DNA from: Vibrio pomeroyi
GTDB taxonomy: Bacteria > Pseudomonadota > Gammaproteobacteria > Enterobacterales > Vibrionaceae
Length of the DNA: 64,000 bases
Direction of reading: 5' to 3'
NCBI RefSeq assembly: GCF_024347595.1
Contig: NZ_AP025506.1
Span: 2,666,001 to 2,730,000 of the forward strand
The translations under genes and the position numbers were made by a program. Shown one piece after another: positions 18,751-27,940 of the stretch (positions within the stretch are counted from its first letter, which is position 1; each line of letters opens with the position of its first letter). The notes beneath the pieces were generated by a model. That model searched no databases. It was not told the origin of the DNA and was given only the letters and a program-made list of their open reading frames with translations.

Positions 18751-19311
18751 CTACTCTACGTCCTGTATCACTCGACCTTGTCTTGGCATCGTTTGGAAGC
18801 TGCGGCAATGTAGACTTCTGCACGAGTAGTAGGTTGGTGCAAAATCGTTAACAACAACGCGCTCCGTAATGTTCCAAAGTCGTTGGTTGTCTACTTGCAT
18901 CACAGGGAAGGTATAAGGGTACTCCCCTATTTTCCCATCTTCACTGCCGCTTGATTGACCAACCAAAGTAATCAGGCGACCTTCTGCAAAGCTTAGAGGC
19001 TCAACATAGCCTTCAATATAACCGACAAAACGTCCGCTTGGTTCTGCGTCTAGATCTGGCTTACCGTTACTAGAAATCGGCATATTAGCGACTTCGATTC
19101 GAGTCTTATCTTTCAAGTTAGTTACTTTAGATATTACGCCACCTAATCGAACACTTTTGGCATCCGGTAGTTGGTCGACCCATTGTTGGTAATCGCTAAT
19201 AACAGGCTCTGATTTTGCTTCGAGTTCGCTAGGTAGTGACGAACACCCTGCAAGCACCAAAATACCAATAGAAAGGGCAATTAAGCGAATTTTAGATAAG
19301 TAATTTGACAT
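18751..19311 (-). CDS. Slp family outer-membrane lipoprotein
   Basis: The 186-residue product has a lipoprotein signal peptide with lipobox LAGC (Cys23) and Ser-Ser at +2/+3, favouring sorting to the outer membrane. The rest matches the Slp/YeaY family: an LGGVISKVTNL strand and a GRFVGYIEGYVEPLSFAEGRLITLVG core. Slp proteins are starvation- or stress-associated lipoproteins of unknown biochemical role. Position beside tsaB and fadD corresponds to E. coli yeaY. Confidence 0.88.
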   Translation of the reverse strand: MSNYLSKIRLIALSIGILVLAGCSSLPSELEAKSEPVISDYQQWVDQLPDAKSVRLGGVISKVTNLKDKTRIEVANMPISSNGKPDLDAEPSGRFVGYIEGYVEPLSFAEGRLITLVGQSSGSEDGKIGEYPYTFPVMQVDNQRLWNITERVVVNDFAPTYYSCRSLHCRSFQTMPRQGRVIQDVE

Positions 19312-19346
19312 GGTTCTGGTCCTTAAACAGGCATTAATGACAAGCT

Positions 19347-19652
19347 CTAGATGTAGATATCGACACCGATAAGCTTTGCAAGTTCTTCTTTCTTCGCCTG
19401 ATTCATTACATCCATATACTCTTCCATAGCCTTACGTCCTCGGCCTTCTGGAAGATCATACTGGATTTGAGCCTTATGGAGTTCAGACTCTTTAACTTGA
19501 CGAATAGAGTGGGAAACAGCATTAGCCACCTTAGTTGGTTGCCCAACCGCAGTGCTAGCATCAGATTTTTTTGCCTGCTCCTTCTTTTTGATTCGATTAG
19601 GCTTAGACGTGCTGCCTATCGAAGAAGGAGGTAAGTTGTTAATTGATACCAT
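19347..19652 (-). CDS. Conserved hypothetical protein, basic and coiled, vibrio-type
   Basis: This is a 101-residue protein I do not recognise by function. It begins MVSINNLPPSSIGS, has a Lys-rich low-complexity stretch at about residues 19-31, and ends with a predicted helix (GRKAMEEYMDVMNQAKKEELAKL). There is no signal peptide and no membrane segment. It sits between tsaB and slp on the same strand with short gaps, so it may be co-transcribed. A Shine-Dalgarno-like AGGGCAGAT precedes the ATG. Homologues are, from memory, sometimes labelled as ParA-related, but it has no Walker motif and that label should not be used. Confidence 0.7.
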   Translation of the reverse strand: MVSINNLPPSSIGSTSKPNRIKKKEQAKKSDASTAVGQPTKVANAVSHSIRQVKESELHKAQIQYDLPEGRGRKAMEEYMDVMNQAKKEELAKLIGVDIYI

Positions 19653-19724
19653 GACTAAATATCTGCCCTCTCAAATCTAAATAATACGCATTTAGATCTA
19701 ATTTGCATCAGAACCTTGTAAAAA

Positions 19725-20426
19725 TTATTCGCGACCTGGCAGTTTCTTCCAAGTCACTTTGTCACGAAGATAAACTGGCTCAGACTCTTCAGCGGCAACC
19801 GCTTTACCTTCTGCGTAAGCAAATTGAGCAAGGAACGCCATATCTTGCGCTTCTGGGAATAGCACTTCACACGCTTTGGTGTTGATCGCTAGAGTATCCA
19901 TATGTTCTGCGTACGCTTCCCAACCTGTGCCGACTTTTGCCCATGTTTCAGAGTCAGCTTCAAGCTGCGCAGCCAATTCGCTTGGTGGTGTAACACACTC
20001 AGCATCAACCGCAGTCCAACGACCGTCTTCTTCACGGCTATAACGAGCCCAGTACACTTCACTCATACGCGCATCAATCGCTGTTGCTACATGAGTTTCA
20101 CCAAATTTACGGTAGCTGCCTTGCGCCATCGCTGCCAGTGTAGAGACACCGATCATTGGTAAATCCGCGCCAAAAGCCAAGCCTTGAGCAATGCCAATAC
20201 CAATACGTACGCCCGTGAAGCTGCCTGGACCTTGACCAAACGCGATAGCATCGATATCGGTTAAAGCGACATTCGCTTCTTTCAGTACTTCATCAACCAT
20301 AGGTAGAATTTTCTTCGTATGGTCTCGAGGAGCCTCTTCGCTACGTGCGAACACCTGGTCACCCATTACTAATGCAACTGAACAGTTTTCAGTTGCGGTA
20401 TCTACTGCAAGAATTTTCGCGCTCAT
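19725..20426 (-). CDS. tsaB: tRNA threonylcarbamoyladenosine biosynthesis protein TsaB
   Basis: TsaB (YeaZ) is the scaffold partner of TsaD and TsaE in making the essential t6A37 modification of tRNAs that read ANN codons. The 233 residues have the ASKHA-fold start [15 protein letters not shown] and the [23 protein letters not shown] segment at about 70-92, both typical. It is a little longer at the C terminus than needed for the fold ([13 protein letters not shown] end), which is common in gammaproteobacteria. It lies 60 bp downstream of yoaA. Confidence 0.96.
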   Translation of the reverse strand: MSAKILAVDTATENCSVALVMGDQVFARSEEAPRDHTKKILPMVDEVLKEANVALTDIDAIAFGQGPGSFTGVRIGIGIAQGLAFGADLPMIGVSTLAAMAQGSYRKFGETHVATAIDARMSEVYWARYSREEDGRWTAVDAECVTPPSELAAQLEADSETWAKVGTGWEAYAEHMDTLAINTKACEVLFPEAQDMAFLAQFAYAEGKAVAAEESEPVYLRDKVTWKKLPGRE

Positions 20427-20485
20427 TTGTGTCTCAAATATTCGTTATCTAATCTAAAAATAATGGCTAAACTCAACAATGCCAG

Positions 20486-22414
20486 TTACTCAGCAGCGGT
20501 TGAATGGTCTTTAGCTAAGAATTCTTTAATGACCCCTAAGTCACGTGTACGAGGGATAGGCGGTAAACTCGCCAAAAATATGCCACCGTAATCGCGAGTC
20601 ACCAATCGGTTATCGCAAATAATCAAAGCGCCATTATCGCGCTTGTCACGTATCAATCGGCCGACACCTTGTTTCAAGGTAATCACAGCGTCTGGCAACT
20701 GTACTTGTGCAAAAGGATCACCCCCTTTTAGCTTACAGTCCTCGATTCGAGCCTTAAGTAAAGGGTCATCAGGGGCCGTAAAGGGCAATTTGTCGATGAT
20801 AACACAGCTTAATGCATCGCCCCTAACATCTATCCCTTCCCAAAAAGCGCCTGTCGCTACGAGCAATGCGTTACCCAATTCCATGAACTCGGCTAAGGTT
20901 TTTTGCTTGCTTGTCTCACCTTGCAATAGAACAGGAACCGTGAGGGTTTCTCGGAATCGCTCTCCCAACTCTTTCATCATGCTGTGTGAAGTACACAAGA
21001 AGAAACAGCGGCCTTGGTTTTGCTCGATCACAGGAGTCAGCATTCGAACCAGCTTATCGGCCAACCCCGGACTATTCGGTTCTGGAAGATAACGAGGCAC
21101 ACATAAACGCGCCTGATTCGGATAATCAAATGGGCTCGGTAGTGAAAACTGAGCTGACGGCTTTAAGCCAAGTCGCGATGTGAAATGGTCGAAATCATCG
21201 GACACCGCCAAGGTTGCTGAGGTAAATACCCAAGCGCCCGGTTTAAGTTCGATTTGCTCGTGGAATTTATCCGCAACCGACAGTGGTGTGATGTGCAAAG
21301 CAAATTGCCTTGGTGTTGTGTCATACCAATAGGAGTACCCCGTAATCGACACATCGCACACACGTTCAATGCGTGACTTAATCATGTTCGCACGTTCAAA
21401 AGCCGTGTCTAACAGTTGGCTTCGACCCAGTGCTAGCTTCAATACATCGACGGCCAGTTGCAACGCATCTTGTAGGCGAACTAACTCTCGTGCAATCGAC
21501 TCCGATTTCAAGGCCTCACGCCAGTTACCACGAAAGCCCGTATCGCCCAATACAATGCGTAGATCGGCGGCAGACTGAACGAGCCTGTCCCCGACCTTTT
21601 GTAACTGACGCATGTCTTTTGCTTCAGTTCGGTAGGCGATCTCGATGTCTTTGGCGAGCTCATTAATCTGTCGACTCGACACAGACTGACCAAAATACTG
21701 GCTGGCAATATCAGGAAGCTGATGCGCTTCATCAAAGATAAACACGTCGGCTTCAGGAATCAGTTCACCAAATCCGGTTTCTTTGATCGCTAAATCGGCT
21801 AGGAACAGGTGGTGGTTTACGACAACCACATCGGAATCCATCGCTTTCTTACGCGCTTTAAGCACAAAGCAATCGGTATAGCTTGGACACTCTTTACCTA
21901 AGCAGTTGTCGTTAGTAGAAGTAATCGTAGGAATAATTGGGCTATCTTCTGCAATATCATCACAATCGCCTAAATCACCCGTTTGTGTCGCAGACGACCA
22001 ACTACGAACTTTCACTAGTTGCGCTAACAGTGTTGGATCGGTGTGAGTGCCATGACTCTCGATCATTTGACGACTCAGCCTATCCAAACACAAATAGTTA
22101 GAACGTCCTTTAAGTAACGCAACCTGACCATAAAAGCCGAGCGCATCGACCATTAATGGTAAATCGCGATGAAACAGCTGTTCTTGAAGGTTTTTAGACC
22201 CCGTACTAATGATGGTTTTCTTACCACTCAGCAACGCAGGCACTAAGTAAGCAAACGTCTTACCTGTACCTGTTCCAGCTTCAACAACCAATTGGCTTTG
22301 TTTTTCAATCGCTTGTGAAACCGCTTCAGCCATGTCTAACTGAGCTTGTCTTGGTTGAAACCCAGGGATTGCTTTGCCCAGAGCACCATCAGCAGAAAAC
22401 GTTTTAGATATCAT
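20486..22414 (-). CDS. yoaA: DinG-family ATP-dependent DNA helicase YoaA
   Basis: YoaA is an XPD/DinG-like 5'-3' helicase, in E. coli associated with the clamp-loader chi subunit and repair of blocked forks. Over 642 residues: Walker A EAGTGTGKT (45-53), four spaced cysteines (C109, C171, C176, C182) that fit the Fe-S cluster of this superfamily, DEAH box at 228-231, and motif VI QGVGRLIRDKRD near the C terminus. Length and position next to tsaB match YoaA rather than DinG itself. Confidence 0.94.
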   Translation of the reverse strand: MISKTFSADGALGKAIPGFQPRQAQLDMAEAVSQAIEKQSQLVVEAGTGTGKTFAYLVPALLSGKKTIISTGSKNLQEQLFHRDLPLMVDALGFYGQVALLKGRSNYLCLDRLSRQMIESHGTHTDPTLLAQLVKVRSWSSATQTGDLGDCDDIAEDSPIIPTITSTNDNCLGKECPSYTDCFVLKARKKAMDSDVVVVNHHLFLADLAIKETGFGELIPEADVFIFDEAHQLPDIASQYFGQSVSSRQINELAKDIEIAYRTEAKDMRQLQKVGDRLVQSAADLRIVLGDTGFRGNWREALKSESIARELVRLQDALQLAVDVLKLALGRSQLLDTAFERANMIKSRIERVCDVSITGYSYWYDTTPRQFALHITPLSVADKFHEQIELKPGAWVFTSATLAVSDDFDHFTSRLGLKPSAQFSLPSPFDYPNQARLCVPRYLPEPNSPGLADKLVRMLTPVIEQNQGRCFFLCTSHSMMKELGERFRETLTVPVLLQGETSKQKTLAEFMELGNALLVATGAFWEGIDVRGDALSCVIIDKLPFTAPDDPLLKARIEDCKLKGGDPFAQVQLPDAVITLKQGVGRLIRDKRDNGALIICDNRLVTRDYGGIFLASLPPIPRTRDLGVIKEFLAKDHSTAAE

Positions 22415-22568
22415 AGAGTACGAAGTTTAGAAAAAGAGAAGGCGAATTATGGCAGGTTTAGTGAGCCGGCGCGAATCAAGAATGACTTCGCACCGGAGGT
22501 GTTTGGTTTAGTTTGATTTGGTCTGAGTGTCCTGAAAAGAGAAAGGAACAGAAATCAAAGAAAGGGTT

Positions 22569-22769
22569 TTATTTACGGCTGAGGTAACGCGACAACCAAG
22601 GCGCACCTTCAAATTGGTTCTCGCAAGGCTGCATGGCTTTCGCAGCATCGGTTGGTGAGGTTTTGCTTTCCCACATTTCATCTAAAACATTACCATCTAA
22701 CTCCGTACCACCCGCCAATGAATTCACTCGCTTGCAGTACAGTTTTTTTGCTAGTAACTCTTTATCCAT
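22569..22769 (-). CDS. Small hypothetical protein
   Basis: This is a 66-residue frame starting MDKELLAKKLYCKRVNS at the ATG at 22769, preceded by AGGTGATACTT. No domain is recognised. It contains two cysteines (one in LYCKR, one in MQPCENQFEG) and a Trp-rich C terminus. Codon use looks like the neighbours. It lies alone between yoaA and the divergent purU. I think it is real, a small Vibrio-conserved protein, but cannot assign a role. Confidence 0.6.
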   Translation of the reverse strand: MDKELLAKKLYCKRVNSLAGGTELDGNVLDEMWESKTSPTDAAKAMQPCENQFEGAPWLSRYLSRK

Positions 22770-23044
22770 AAGTATCACCTCTATTTTTGGCCAAGGCGTG
22801 AATGCCCCGGTTGAAGTTCAAATGCGTACTACGGTCAAAACTTTAAAAATGAAGCTTCTGCCTGTTTTCCTATCTAAAAACTGATATTTCCATATCAAAC
22901 AATTTATCAAAGCGATAAATGAGCAGCAGAATTTGTTGAAACCAACTTGATAATAGATTAATTATAACGGTGATATTGCGGCTCAGTTCACCGTTCGACG
23001 GCCTGCATTTAATTTAAAGAATAAAAATATTTCATGGAAGTAAG

Positions 23045-23884
23045 ATGCAAATGGAAAGAAAAACTTTACTAACACATTGTACTGATGCCCCAGGCCTCAT
23101 CTCGAAGATCACCAACATTTGTTACAAACACCAACTCAATATTGTGCACAACAATGAGTTCGTAGATAACACCAGCGGCCACTTCTTTATGCGCACCGAG
23201 CTAGAGGGTTACTTCAATGACGAAACCTTGTTAGCCGATTTAGACCAAGCGCTACCAGAGAACGCAAAACGCAAGCTAATGAGCTCTTCTCGCAAGCGTG
23301 TTGTGATTCTTGTAACCAAAGAAGCGCACTGCCTTGGCGACATTCTAATGAAGAACTTCGATGGCAGTTTAGACGTGGAAATCGCAGCCGTTGTTGGCAA
23401 CTATGACATCCTACAAAGCCTAACCGAGCGTTTTGACATTCCTTACCACCATGTTTCACACGAAGGTCTGAACCGTGAAGAGCATGAGCAGAAAATGCTA
23501 GAAGTGATTGACCAATACGAGGCTGATTACCTTGTTTTGGCTAAGTACATGCGAGTGCTGACTCCGGGGTTTGTTGAAAAGTACAACCACAAGATCATCA
23601 ATATCCACCACAGCTTCTTGCCAGCATTTATTGGCGCAAAGCCATACCAACAAGCGTATGAGCGCGGCGTAAAGATCATTGGTGCAACGGCACACTTCGT
23701 GACTAATGATTTGGATGAAGGCCCAATCATTAAACAAGACGTTATTCCAGTGGATCATAACTTCAGCGCGAAAGACATGGCGCAAGCGGGTCGTGACGTT
23801 GAGAAGAATGTTCTGAGTAAGGCGCTCAACAAGGTGATCAACGATCACGTGTTTGTTTACGGCAACAAAACTGTGATTCTGTAA
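23045..23884 (+). CDS. purU: Formyltetrahydrofolate deformylase
   Basis: PurU hydrolyses 10-formyl-THF to THF and formate, supplying formate for PurT and balancing one-carbon pools. The 279 residues have an N-terminal ACT domain (about 7-85, including APGLISKITNICYKHQLNIV) that senses glycine/methionine in the E. coli enzyme, and a formyltransferase-fold catalytic domain with INIHHSFLPAFIGAKPY (about 181-197) and GATAHFVTNDLDEGPI. The start is M-Q-M-E-R-K; the second Met, two codons on, is also possible. Single gene with its own terminator. Confidence 0.97.
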   Translation: MQMERKTLLTHCTDAPGLISKITNICYKHQLNIVHNNEFVDNTSGHFFMRTELEGYFNDETLLADLDQALPENAKRKLMSSSRKRVVILVTKEAHCLGDILMKNFDGSLDVEIAAVVGNYDILQSLTERFDIPYHHVSHEGLNREEHEQKMLEVIDQYEADYLVLAKYMRVLTPGFVEKYNHKIINIHHSFLPAFIGAKPYQQAYERGVKIIGATAHFVTNDLDEGPIIKQDVIPVDHNFSAKDMAQAGRDVEKNVLSKALNKVINDHVFVYGNKTVIL

Positions 23885-23922
23885 GTCGCTAATTTAGGTT
23901 CGGCTTCCAGCTAGAATCCAAT

Positions 23923-23961
23923 AAAAAACGCGCAATAGGGTTAACCCATTGCGCGTTTTTT
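23923..23961 (+). terminator. Terminator after purU
   Basis: AAAAAACGCGCAATAGGGTT pairs with AACCCATTGCGCGTTTTTT, one mismatch, giving a long stem with a U-run on the plus strand and an A-run on the other side. Confidence 0.9.
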
Positions 23962-24083
23962 GTATCTGATGATCAGACTGGCTTTAAGAGATTCCCGACT
24001 ACGATAGGCTTTCTATCTAGAAAATTTTATATTTAGCAAGCGCTCGCAATAGTTAGTAGACCAACACAACCACTGCACACATC

Positions 24084-24120
24084 CGTCATTCCGACGAGCC
24101 TAAGCGAGATCAGGAATCTC
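24084..24120. repeat. Single copy of the dispersed REP-like palindrome
   Basis: The 37-bp element begins CGTCATTCCGACGAG and ends CAGGAATCTC. ATTCC and GGAAT form the terminal inverted repeat. It lies in the purU-yecM convergent gap and is a diverged, shorter version of the copies near 27 kb and 49 kb. Confidence 0.65.
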
Positions 24121-24142
24121 TTTCTTGTTAAGTCCGATCAGA

Positions 24143-24739
24143 CTAAGCCTGCTCTGACTCTACAATATTCTTCAACGAATGTGGGTGCAGCTTGATGCAA
24201 ATTCCTTGATGCTTGAATGCAACCGTTGGGTTATTCAAACGTTCGCCCTCGCCTTTCGGGCTAGAGAGTTTGATCTTAATACCTTGCTCAGCCAAAGAGT
24301 CGAACTTAGCTGCGAACTCTGGGTAAGTCTCTTTCAGATCCGCTAAATATTCATCAGCCGTTTGTGCGTGAGAAGGAATCACGAACTCAACATGTTCCCA
24401 ATCTTGGCTCGGGTAAATCTTGCCTTCTGCTGGGTATGGCAGCTCTAAGCATTCAATCTTCCAACCAAGGCTTTGCAACGGTTCATCGAAAGCCAACACC
24501 ACAATTGGGCGACCGTTGATCATCGCCTCTGAAATCGTAGAACCGTACTCAGACCATGCTTGGTGCGCAGATTTCGCAAGCTCAGTTTCATTGATTCTTA
24601 GTGCAATATGATCCGCTTGAGCAAAGCTTAAATCCAAACCCAATGTATTTCCTAGGTTCTCAATTTTCGCCATAAACGTATCAAGGCGGGCAATCATTTG
24701 TTGTGGTTCGAGTTCGGCTTGCTTGAGGCTCATCGTCAT
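24143..24739 (-). CDS. yecM: VOC family protein YecM
   Basis: The 198-residue protein matches YecM, a cytoplasmic protein with the vicinal-oxygen-chelate fold. The segment LDLSFAQADHIALRIN carries the His of the putative metal site, WEHVEFVIP gives a second, and IKLHPHSLKNIVE closes the domain. The reaction is unknown. yecM neighbours argS in E. coli as here, except that they are divergent in this window. Confidence 0.88.
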   Translation of the reverse strand: MTMSLKQAELEPQQMIARLDTFMAKIENLGNTLGLDLSFAQADHIALRINETELAKSAHQAWSEYGSTISEAMINGRPIVVLAFDEPLQSLGWKIECLELPYPAEGKIYPSQDWEHVEFVIPSHAQTADEYLADLKETYPEFAAKFDSLAEQGIKIKLSSPKGEGERLNNPTVAFKHQGICIKLHPHSLKNIVESEQA

Positions 24740-25086
24740 TGTCTGTGTTCTCCCATTTATGGCAGCATGTTATCAGTTTTGCTTTCTTCAACAAGCGTTG
24801 CTTTTGCAAAATAGACTCAATAAGTATGCTCATTCGACTCCTTAAACATTCAAACTCGGCTTGGCAAAAGTTGTTTGTCAAAAACCCCTGAGGAAATGTT
24901 AATTTTCTATCAATTCGACCTATAAGAAACCGCACAAAATTGGTATGATTACCGCCATTTCTGTGAACTTAAACAGAGTCTGCTGCTGATTTTGGCATTA
25001 AATCGTTAACTAGAAGCATAATTAACCAATTTAATGACCAAGAATTAACGGCCACTCTTATCATCCTTGAATTGAAGGAAACGCGT
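24740..25086. other. Intergenic region between divergent yecM and argS
   Basis: About 350 bp with no credible gene. It must contain both promoters; TATGAT at 24944 is a possible -10 for argS but I see no well-spaced -35. A ribosome site (GAAGGAAACGC) precedes the GTG start of argS. Confidence 0.4.
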
Positions 25087-26820
25087 GTGAATATCCAAGC
25101 ACTTATTAATGACAAAGTATCTCAGGCTCTAGAAGCCGCTGGCGCACCTGCAGGCTCTCCTGCTGCTGTTCGTCAATCTGCAAAACCACAGTTTGGTGAC
25201 TACCAAGCAAACGGCGTTATGGGCGTTGCTAAACGACTAGGCACTAACCCACGAGAATTTGCTCAAAAAGTATTGGACGTTCTAAACCTAGACGGTATCG
25301 CGTCTAAAGTTGAAATCGCAGGTCCGGGTTTCCTAAACATCTTCCTAGATGAAGCTTTCCTAGCAAAACAAGCAGACGCAGCATTGGCTGACTCTCGCCT
25401 TGGTGTTGCCGTTGCTGAAACGCAAACTATTGTTGCGGATTACTCTGCGCCAAACGTTGCTAAAGAAATGCACGTTGGTCACCTACGTTCAACTATCATC
25501 GGTGATGCAGTTGTTCGTACTCTAGAATTCCTAGGCAACAACGTTATCCGTGCTAACCACATCGGTGACTGGGGTACTCAATTCGGTATGCTTATCGCAA
25601 ACCTTGAGCGCGTTCAGGCTGAGTCTGGTGAAGTTTCAATGGAACTTGCTGACCTTGAAGGCTTCTACCGTGAATCTAAAAAGCTTTACGATGAAGACGA
25701 AGAGTTCGCAGTTAAAGCACGTGGCTACGTTGTTAAACTGCAAAGCGGCGACGAGTTCTGCGCAGAGATGTGGAAGAAGCTTGTTGACGTAACAATGATT
25801 CAAAACCAACGCAACTACGATCGTCTAAACGTGTCTCTAACGCGTGATGACGTAATGGGCGAAAGCATGTACAACCACATGCTTCCAACTATCGTTGCGG
25901 ATCTGAAAGAGCAAGGTCTTGCTAAAGAAGACGACGGCGCACAAGTTGTATTCCTAGACGAATACAAAAACAAAGATGGTGACCCAATGGGCGTTATCAT
26001 CCAGAAACGTGACGGCGGCTTCCTTTACACAACAACTGACATTGCTTGTGCAAAATACCGTTTTGAAGAGCTAGGCGCAGACCGTGTTCTTTACTTCATC
26101 GATTCACGTCAACACCAGCACCTAATGCAAGCTTGGACTATCGTTCGTAAAGCAGGTTACATCCCAGAATCTGTTTCTCTTGAGCACCACGCGTTCGGCA
26201 TGATGCTAGGTAAAGACGGTAAGCCATTCAAGACTCGCGCAGGCGGTACGGTTCGTCTAGCTGACCTTCTTGATGAAGCTGAAGTTCGTGCAGCACAGCT
26301 GATCGAATCTAAGAACCCTGAACTAGCAGAAGACGAGAAGAAAGCGATCGCGAACACAGTTGCAATGGCAGCGGTTAAGTACGCAGACCTTTCTAAGCAC
26401 CGTACTACTGACTACGTGTTCGATTGGGACAACATGCTTGCGTTCGAAGGTAACACAGCACCGTACATGCAGTACGCGTACACTCGTGTTGCTTCTGTAT
26501 TCGCTAAAGCTGGCGTTTCTATGGACTCTCTTGAAGGTGAAATCAAAATCACTGAAGAGAAAGAGAAAGCACTTATCGCAAAACTTCTACAATTCGAAGA
26601 AGCGGTACAGTCTGTTGCTCGTGAAGGTCAACCACACATCATGTGTAGCTACCTATTCGAACTAGCAGGTCAGTTCTCTAGCTTCTACGAAGCATGCCCT
26701 ATCCTAGTTGCTGAAGATGAAACTGTTAAACAGAGCCGTCTGAAGCTTGCTGCACTAACTGCGAAGACAATCAAGCAAGGTCTATCGCTTCTAGGTATCG
26801 ATACTCTAGAGCGCATGTAA
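25087..26820 (+). CDS. argS: Arginyl-tRNA synthetase
   Basis: ArgS charges tRNA-Arg. It is a class I synthetase of 577 residues. An N-terminal additional domain (residues about 1-100) precedes the catalytic core with [20 protein letters not shown], whose HVGH is the HIGH motif; as in many ArgRS the KMSKS motif is degenerate. The C-terminal anticodon-binding domain contains the conserved [10 protein letters not shown] and ends [14 protein letters not shown] use the GTG at 25087, preceded by AAGGAAACGC, matching MNIQALI starts in other bacteria. Codon use is strongly biased, consistent with high expression. Confidence 0.98.
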   Translation: MNIQALINDKVSQALEAAGAPAGSPAAVRQSAKPQFGDYQANGVMGVAKRLGTNPREFAQKVLDVLNLDGIASKVEIAGPGFLNIFLDEAFLAKQADAALADSRLGVAVAETQTIVADYSAPNVAKEMHVGHLRSTIIGDAVVRTLEFLGNNVIRANHIGDWGTQFGMLIANLERVQAESGEVSMELADLEGFYRESKKLYDEDEEFAVKARGYVVKLQSGDEFCAEMWKKLVDVTMIQNQRNYDRLNVSLTRDDVMGESMYNHMLPTIVADLKEQGLAKEDDGAQVVFLDEYKNKDGDPMGVIIQKRDGGFLYTTTDIACAKYRFEELGADRVLYFIDSRQHQHLMQAWTIVRKAGYIPESVSLEHHAFGMMLGKDGKPFKTRAGGTVRLADLLDEAEVRAAQLIESKNPELAEDEKKAIANTVAMAAVKYADLSKHRTTDYVFDWDNMLAFEGNTAPYMQYAYTRVASVFAKAGVSMDSLEGEIKITEEKEKALIAKLLQFEEAVQSVAREGQPHIMCSYLFELAGQFSSFYEACPILVAEDETVKQSRLKLAALTAKTIKQGLSLLGIDTLERM

Positions 26821-26853
26821 GAGATTCGAGATTCGAGATTCGAGATTCGAGAT
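26821..26853. repeat. Heptanucleotide tandem repeat (GAGATTC, 4.7 copies)
   Basis: Four perfect copies of GAGATTC plus GAGAT begin at the base after the argS stop codon and end 6 bp before its terminator stem. The unit's complement, GAATCTC, equals one end of the REP-like palindrome and differs by one base from the GTATCTC unit near 31.3 kb. Confidence 0.9.
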
Positions 26854-26859
26854 AATTAG

Positions 26860-26890
26860 AAAGGTTGACGTGAAAGCGTCAACCTTTTGT
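26860..26890 (+). terminator. Terminator after argS
   Basis: AAAGGTTGACG pairs with CGTCAACCTTT around TGAAAG, followed by TTGTTTT. Confidence 0.85.
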
Positions 26891-26948
26891 TTTATTTGGA
26901 GGCTACGTTTACTTAGCAAGCTCTGTTACCCACCAACGTCCTCAACAA

Positions 26949-26990
26949 GAGATCTCCTATTACGCTCCTTCGTCGCTCTAGGAGATGACG
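26949..26990. repeat. REP-like palindrome, reverse orientation
   Basis: A 42-bp copy beginning GAGATCTCCTATTACG and ending CTAGGAGATGACG. It is inverted relative to the tandem copies that follow and has compensating changes in both arms (CTCC and GGAG instead of TCCC and GGGA), so the stem is preserved. Confidence 0.7.
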
Positions 26991-27067
26991 GGAATAGGTA
27001 CCGTGAATCCAAGATAGCATCAATGATGCGCTATCAAACCACACCAAATCGCTATCAATTTCCCAAA

Positions 27068-27381
27068 CCGTTACTCACAACAGTGGGGACGGACGTGATA
27101 GGGAATCTCTGAAAAGCGCGTAACCACAGCAAACCAATTCGTTATCCCTCCCCTCCATCGTCATTCCCTACAGTGAGGGACGAACGTGATAGGAAATCTC
27201 CCAAAAACACACAACAACAGCAAACCAATTCGTTATCACTCTCCCCAATCGTCATTCCCTACAGTGAGGAACGAACGTGATAGGGAATCTCCGAAAAGCA
27301 CGTAACCACAGCAAACCAATTCGTTATCACTCTCCCCAGCCGTCATTCCCTACAGTGAGGGACGAACGTGATAGGGAATCT
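27068..27381. repeat. 91-bp tandem repeat array built on the REP-like palindrome
   Basis: Units start at 27068 (diverged), 27159, 27250 and 27341 (partial, 41 bp), giving an exact 91-bp period. Each unit is a 42-bp palindrome, beginning CGTCATTCCCTACAGTGAGG and ending ATAGGGAATCTC, plus a 49-bp spacer containing CAGCAAACCAATTCGTTATC. Remnants of the spacer can be seen further upstream, near 27030. The array ends 76 bp before the HIT gene. Confidence 0.92.
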
Positions 27382-27457
27382 GCTTATTGAGAGCGAAGCA
27401 CTAGCCACATATCTGTTCCAACCTTATACTCAACTAAAACAATTAATTGGAAAGATC

Positions 27458-27886
27458 ATGAGCTTCGAACTTCATCCCCAATTGGCAAAAGACACTACTA
27501 TTATTGGCGAATTCCCTCTTAGCCTTGCGCTACTGCACAAAGACAACGCTGTGCCTTGGGTTATTCTGGTACCAAAACGTGCCAATCTAAAAGAACTGCA
27601 CCACTTACCAATGAAAGAACAGCAGCAGTTCTTACATGAATCTCAAGCGGTAAGCCAAGCACTAGAAGCCACATTCCAACCAGACAAACTAAACCTAGGT
27701 GCGCTAGGTAATATGGTGCCTCAACTGCACATTCACCATATTGCACGCTTCAAAGACGACATGGCATGGCCAGGTCCTGTATGGGGTAACACCAAAGGCG
27801 AGCAACGCAGTGAAGAAGATCAAGCCGCTATTCTGACTCGTATTCAAAACGTGCTGTCACTGAGCTCTATCTTCAAGAAAGCGTAA
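27458..27886 (+). CDS. HIT family protein
   Basis: This 142-residue protein belongs to the histidine-triad nucleotide hydrolase/transferase superfamily. The active-site segment is PQLHIHHIARF at residues 88-98: H91 and H93 are in place but the position of the third His of the classical triad is Ile95, as in the proteobacterial Ap4A-hydrolase-like subgroup I recall. PWVILVPKRANLKELHHL is the usual beta-sheet start. Start at the ATG at 27458, preceded by TGGAAAGATC; the frame continues upstream into the repeat array, which I treat as non-coding. Substrate unknown. Confidence 0.88.
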   Translation: MSFELHPQLAKDTTIIGEFPLSLALLHKDNAVPWVILVPKRANLKELHHLPMKEQQQFLHESQAVSQALEATFQPDKLNLGALGNMVPQLHIHHIARFKDDMAWPGPVWGNTKGEQRSEEDQAAILTRIQNVLSLSSIFKKA

Positions 27887-27940
27887 TTAGAGTCTCTCGT
27901 TAAGCTTCAAACCAGACAGTTCAGAAAAGACACATAACAA

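Noticed and set aside
27068..27381. Possible CRISPR array because of regular repeats
   Set aside because: The repeated unit is 91 bp head-to-tail with near-identical spacers, not short repeats with unique spacers, and no cas genes are nearby.
27368..27457. N-terminal extension of the HIT protein into the repeat array
   Set aside because: It would encode the end of a REP-like repeat; the ATG at 27458 has a ribosome site and gives the usual family length.
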